DNA of 42,189 nucleotides from Purshia tridentata (lineage: Eukaryota > Streptophyta > Magnoliopsida > Rosales > Rosaceae): contig QANT01001971.1 of the NCBI GenBank assembly GCA_003254885.1, forward strand, positions 1 to 42,189, given 5' to 3'. The translations under genes and the position numbers were made by a program. Below, one piece after another: positions 41,830 to 42,189 of the stretch (positions are counted from its first letter, which is position 1; every line of letters begins with the position of its first letter). Under the pieces are notes generated by a model that ran no database searches, was not told where the DNA came from, and was given only the letters and a program-made list of their open reading frames with translations.

Positions 41830-42189
41830 GCACTTTTTTTTTTCTCTTTCTTCTTTCTTCTTTATTCTTTATTCTTTTTCTTTATCTTCTTTCTTCTTTC
41901 CTTTACTGGGGTATCTGAAAACCTCTGCTTCTTCTTTTTTGTCTTACTTCTCTCTTTTTTTCCTTCCTTCTTCTTCCATTAGTTTTCTCTTTCTTTGTGT
42001 CTAAACTTCTACTTCCTTTTTTCCTTCCTTCTTGTTCCATTTCTTCTCCTTTTTCGTGTCTAAACTTCTTCTTCCTTTTTTCTTTCTTCCTTGTTCGTCC
42101 CTTTTTTTCTATTTCTTCTTTTTTCTCTTTCTTCGTGTCTGAACTTCTTCTTCTTCTCTTTTTAATTTTTTTTTTCTTCCTTCTTCGAA
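41830..42189. repeat. Polypyrimidine tract with degenerate 60-65-bp repeat
   Basis: This is almost wholly C and T on the plus strand. A CGTGTCTAAACTTCTTCTTCC-like word recurs at about 41993, 42054 and 42134, which shows an underlying unit. It may be a 5' UTR-type tract of a TIR element. It continues to the window edge. Confidence 0.85.

Overview
The window is nuclear DNA from a flowering plant, most likely a dicot. It is AT-rich with spliced coding pieces. It holds long LTRs of the plant type that begin TGTAAC(A/G)(C)CC, MuDR-like and CACTA transposons, a Ty1/copia relic primed by initiator-Met tRNA, and two decayed plastid 23S rRNA inserts. I see no ordinary host gene, tRNA gene or CRISPR array. 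The species cannot be named from the sequence alone.

Layout. 1-2736 is part of a long LTR on the minus strand, with a 27-bp minisatellite and a (GA)n tract. 2737-6090 is AT-rich and gene-free. 6095-6404 is a decayed piece of plastid 23S rRNA. 7022-7530 is a related LTR fragment with a 207-bp tandem duplication. A strong hairpin lies at 8045-8121. 8484-11699 is a composite LTR followed by a primer-binding site and a second short LTR terminus (to 11730). About 11731-29535 is one very large Mutator-like element (MULE). A fragment of repeat DNA (about 30000-30780) follows. A CACTA element (about 30780-34148, minus strand) comes next, then LTR debris (34149-37440), a copia relic (37950-40410) fused to a second plastid rRNA fragment, a 250-bp tandem duplication (40902-41399) and a polypyrimidine tail (41830-42189).

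The MULE is the centre of interest. An intact single-exon transposase (11744-13855, plus) converges on a long, intron-rich ULP1/SUMO-protease-like gene (28270-22458, minus). The ULP gene starts near the right terminal inverted repeat (end at 29535). I could reconstruct most of its exons: a DUF1985-like region, a charged coiled-coil region, and the protease His, Asp, Gln and Cys motifs. It carries two frameshifts and three in-frame stops, so this copy is probably dead. Transposase plus ULP is the arrangement known for ULP-bearing (Kaonashi-type) plant MULEs. Between the two genes lie three further plus-strand candidate genes: two paralogous coiled-coil proteins that both start Met-Ala-Asp (16022-16827 with one intron, 20734-21225 without) and a small Cys-rich protein with repeated CxC...CxxC motifs (18236-18550, tandemly duplicated next to an assembly N).

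The MULE is also sown with a TGTGGACAA-like word, on both strands. It occurs in three nested foldback MITEs whose ends match the MULE end, in a 3x tandem repeat of about 360 bp, and in a perfect 11-bp-period array at 28411-28491. The word is much less evident outside the element. The MULE's left end is missing: the LTR remnant abuts the transposase 14 bp before its ATG.
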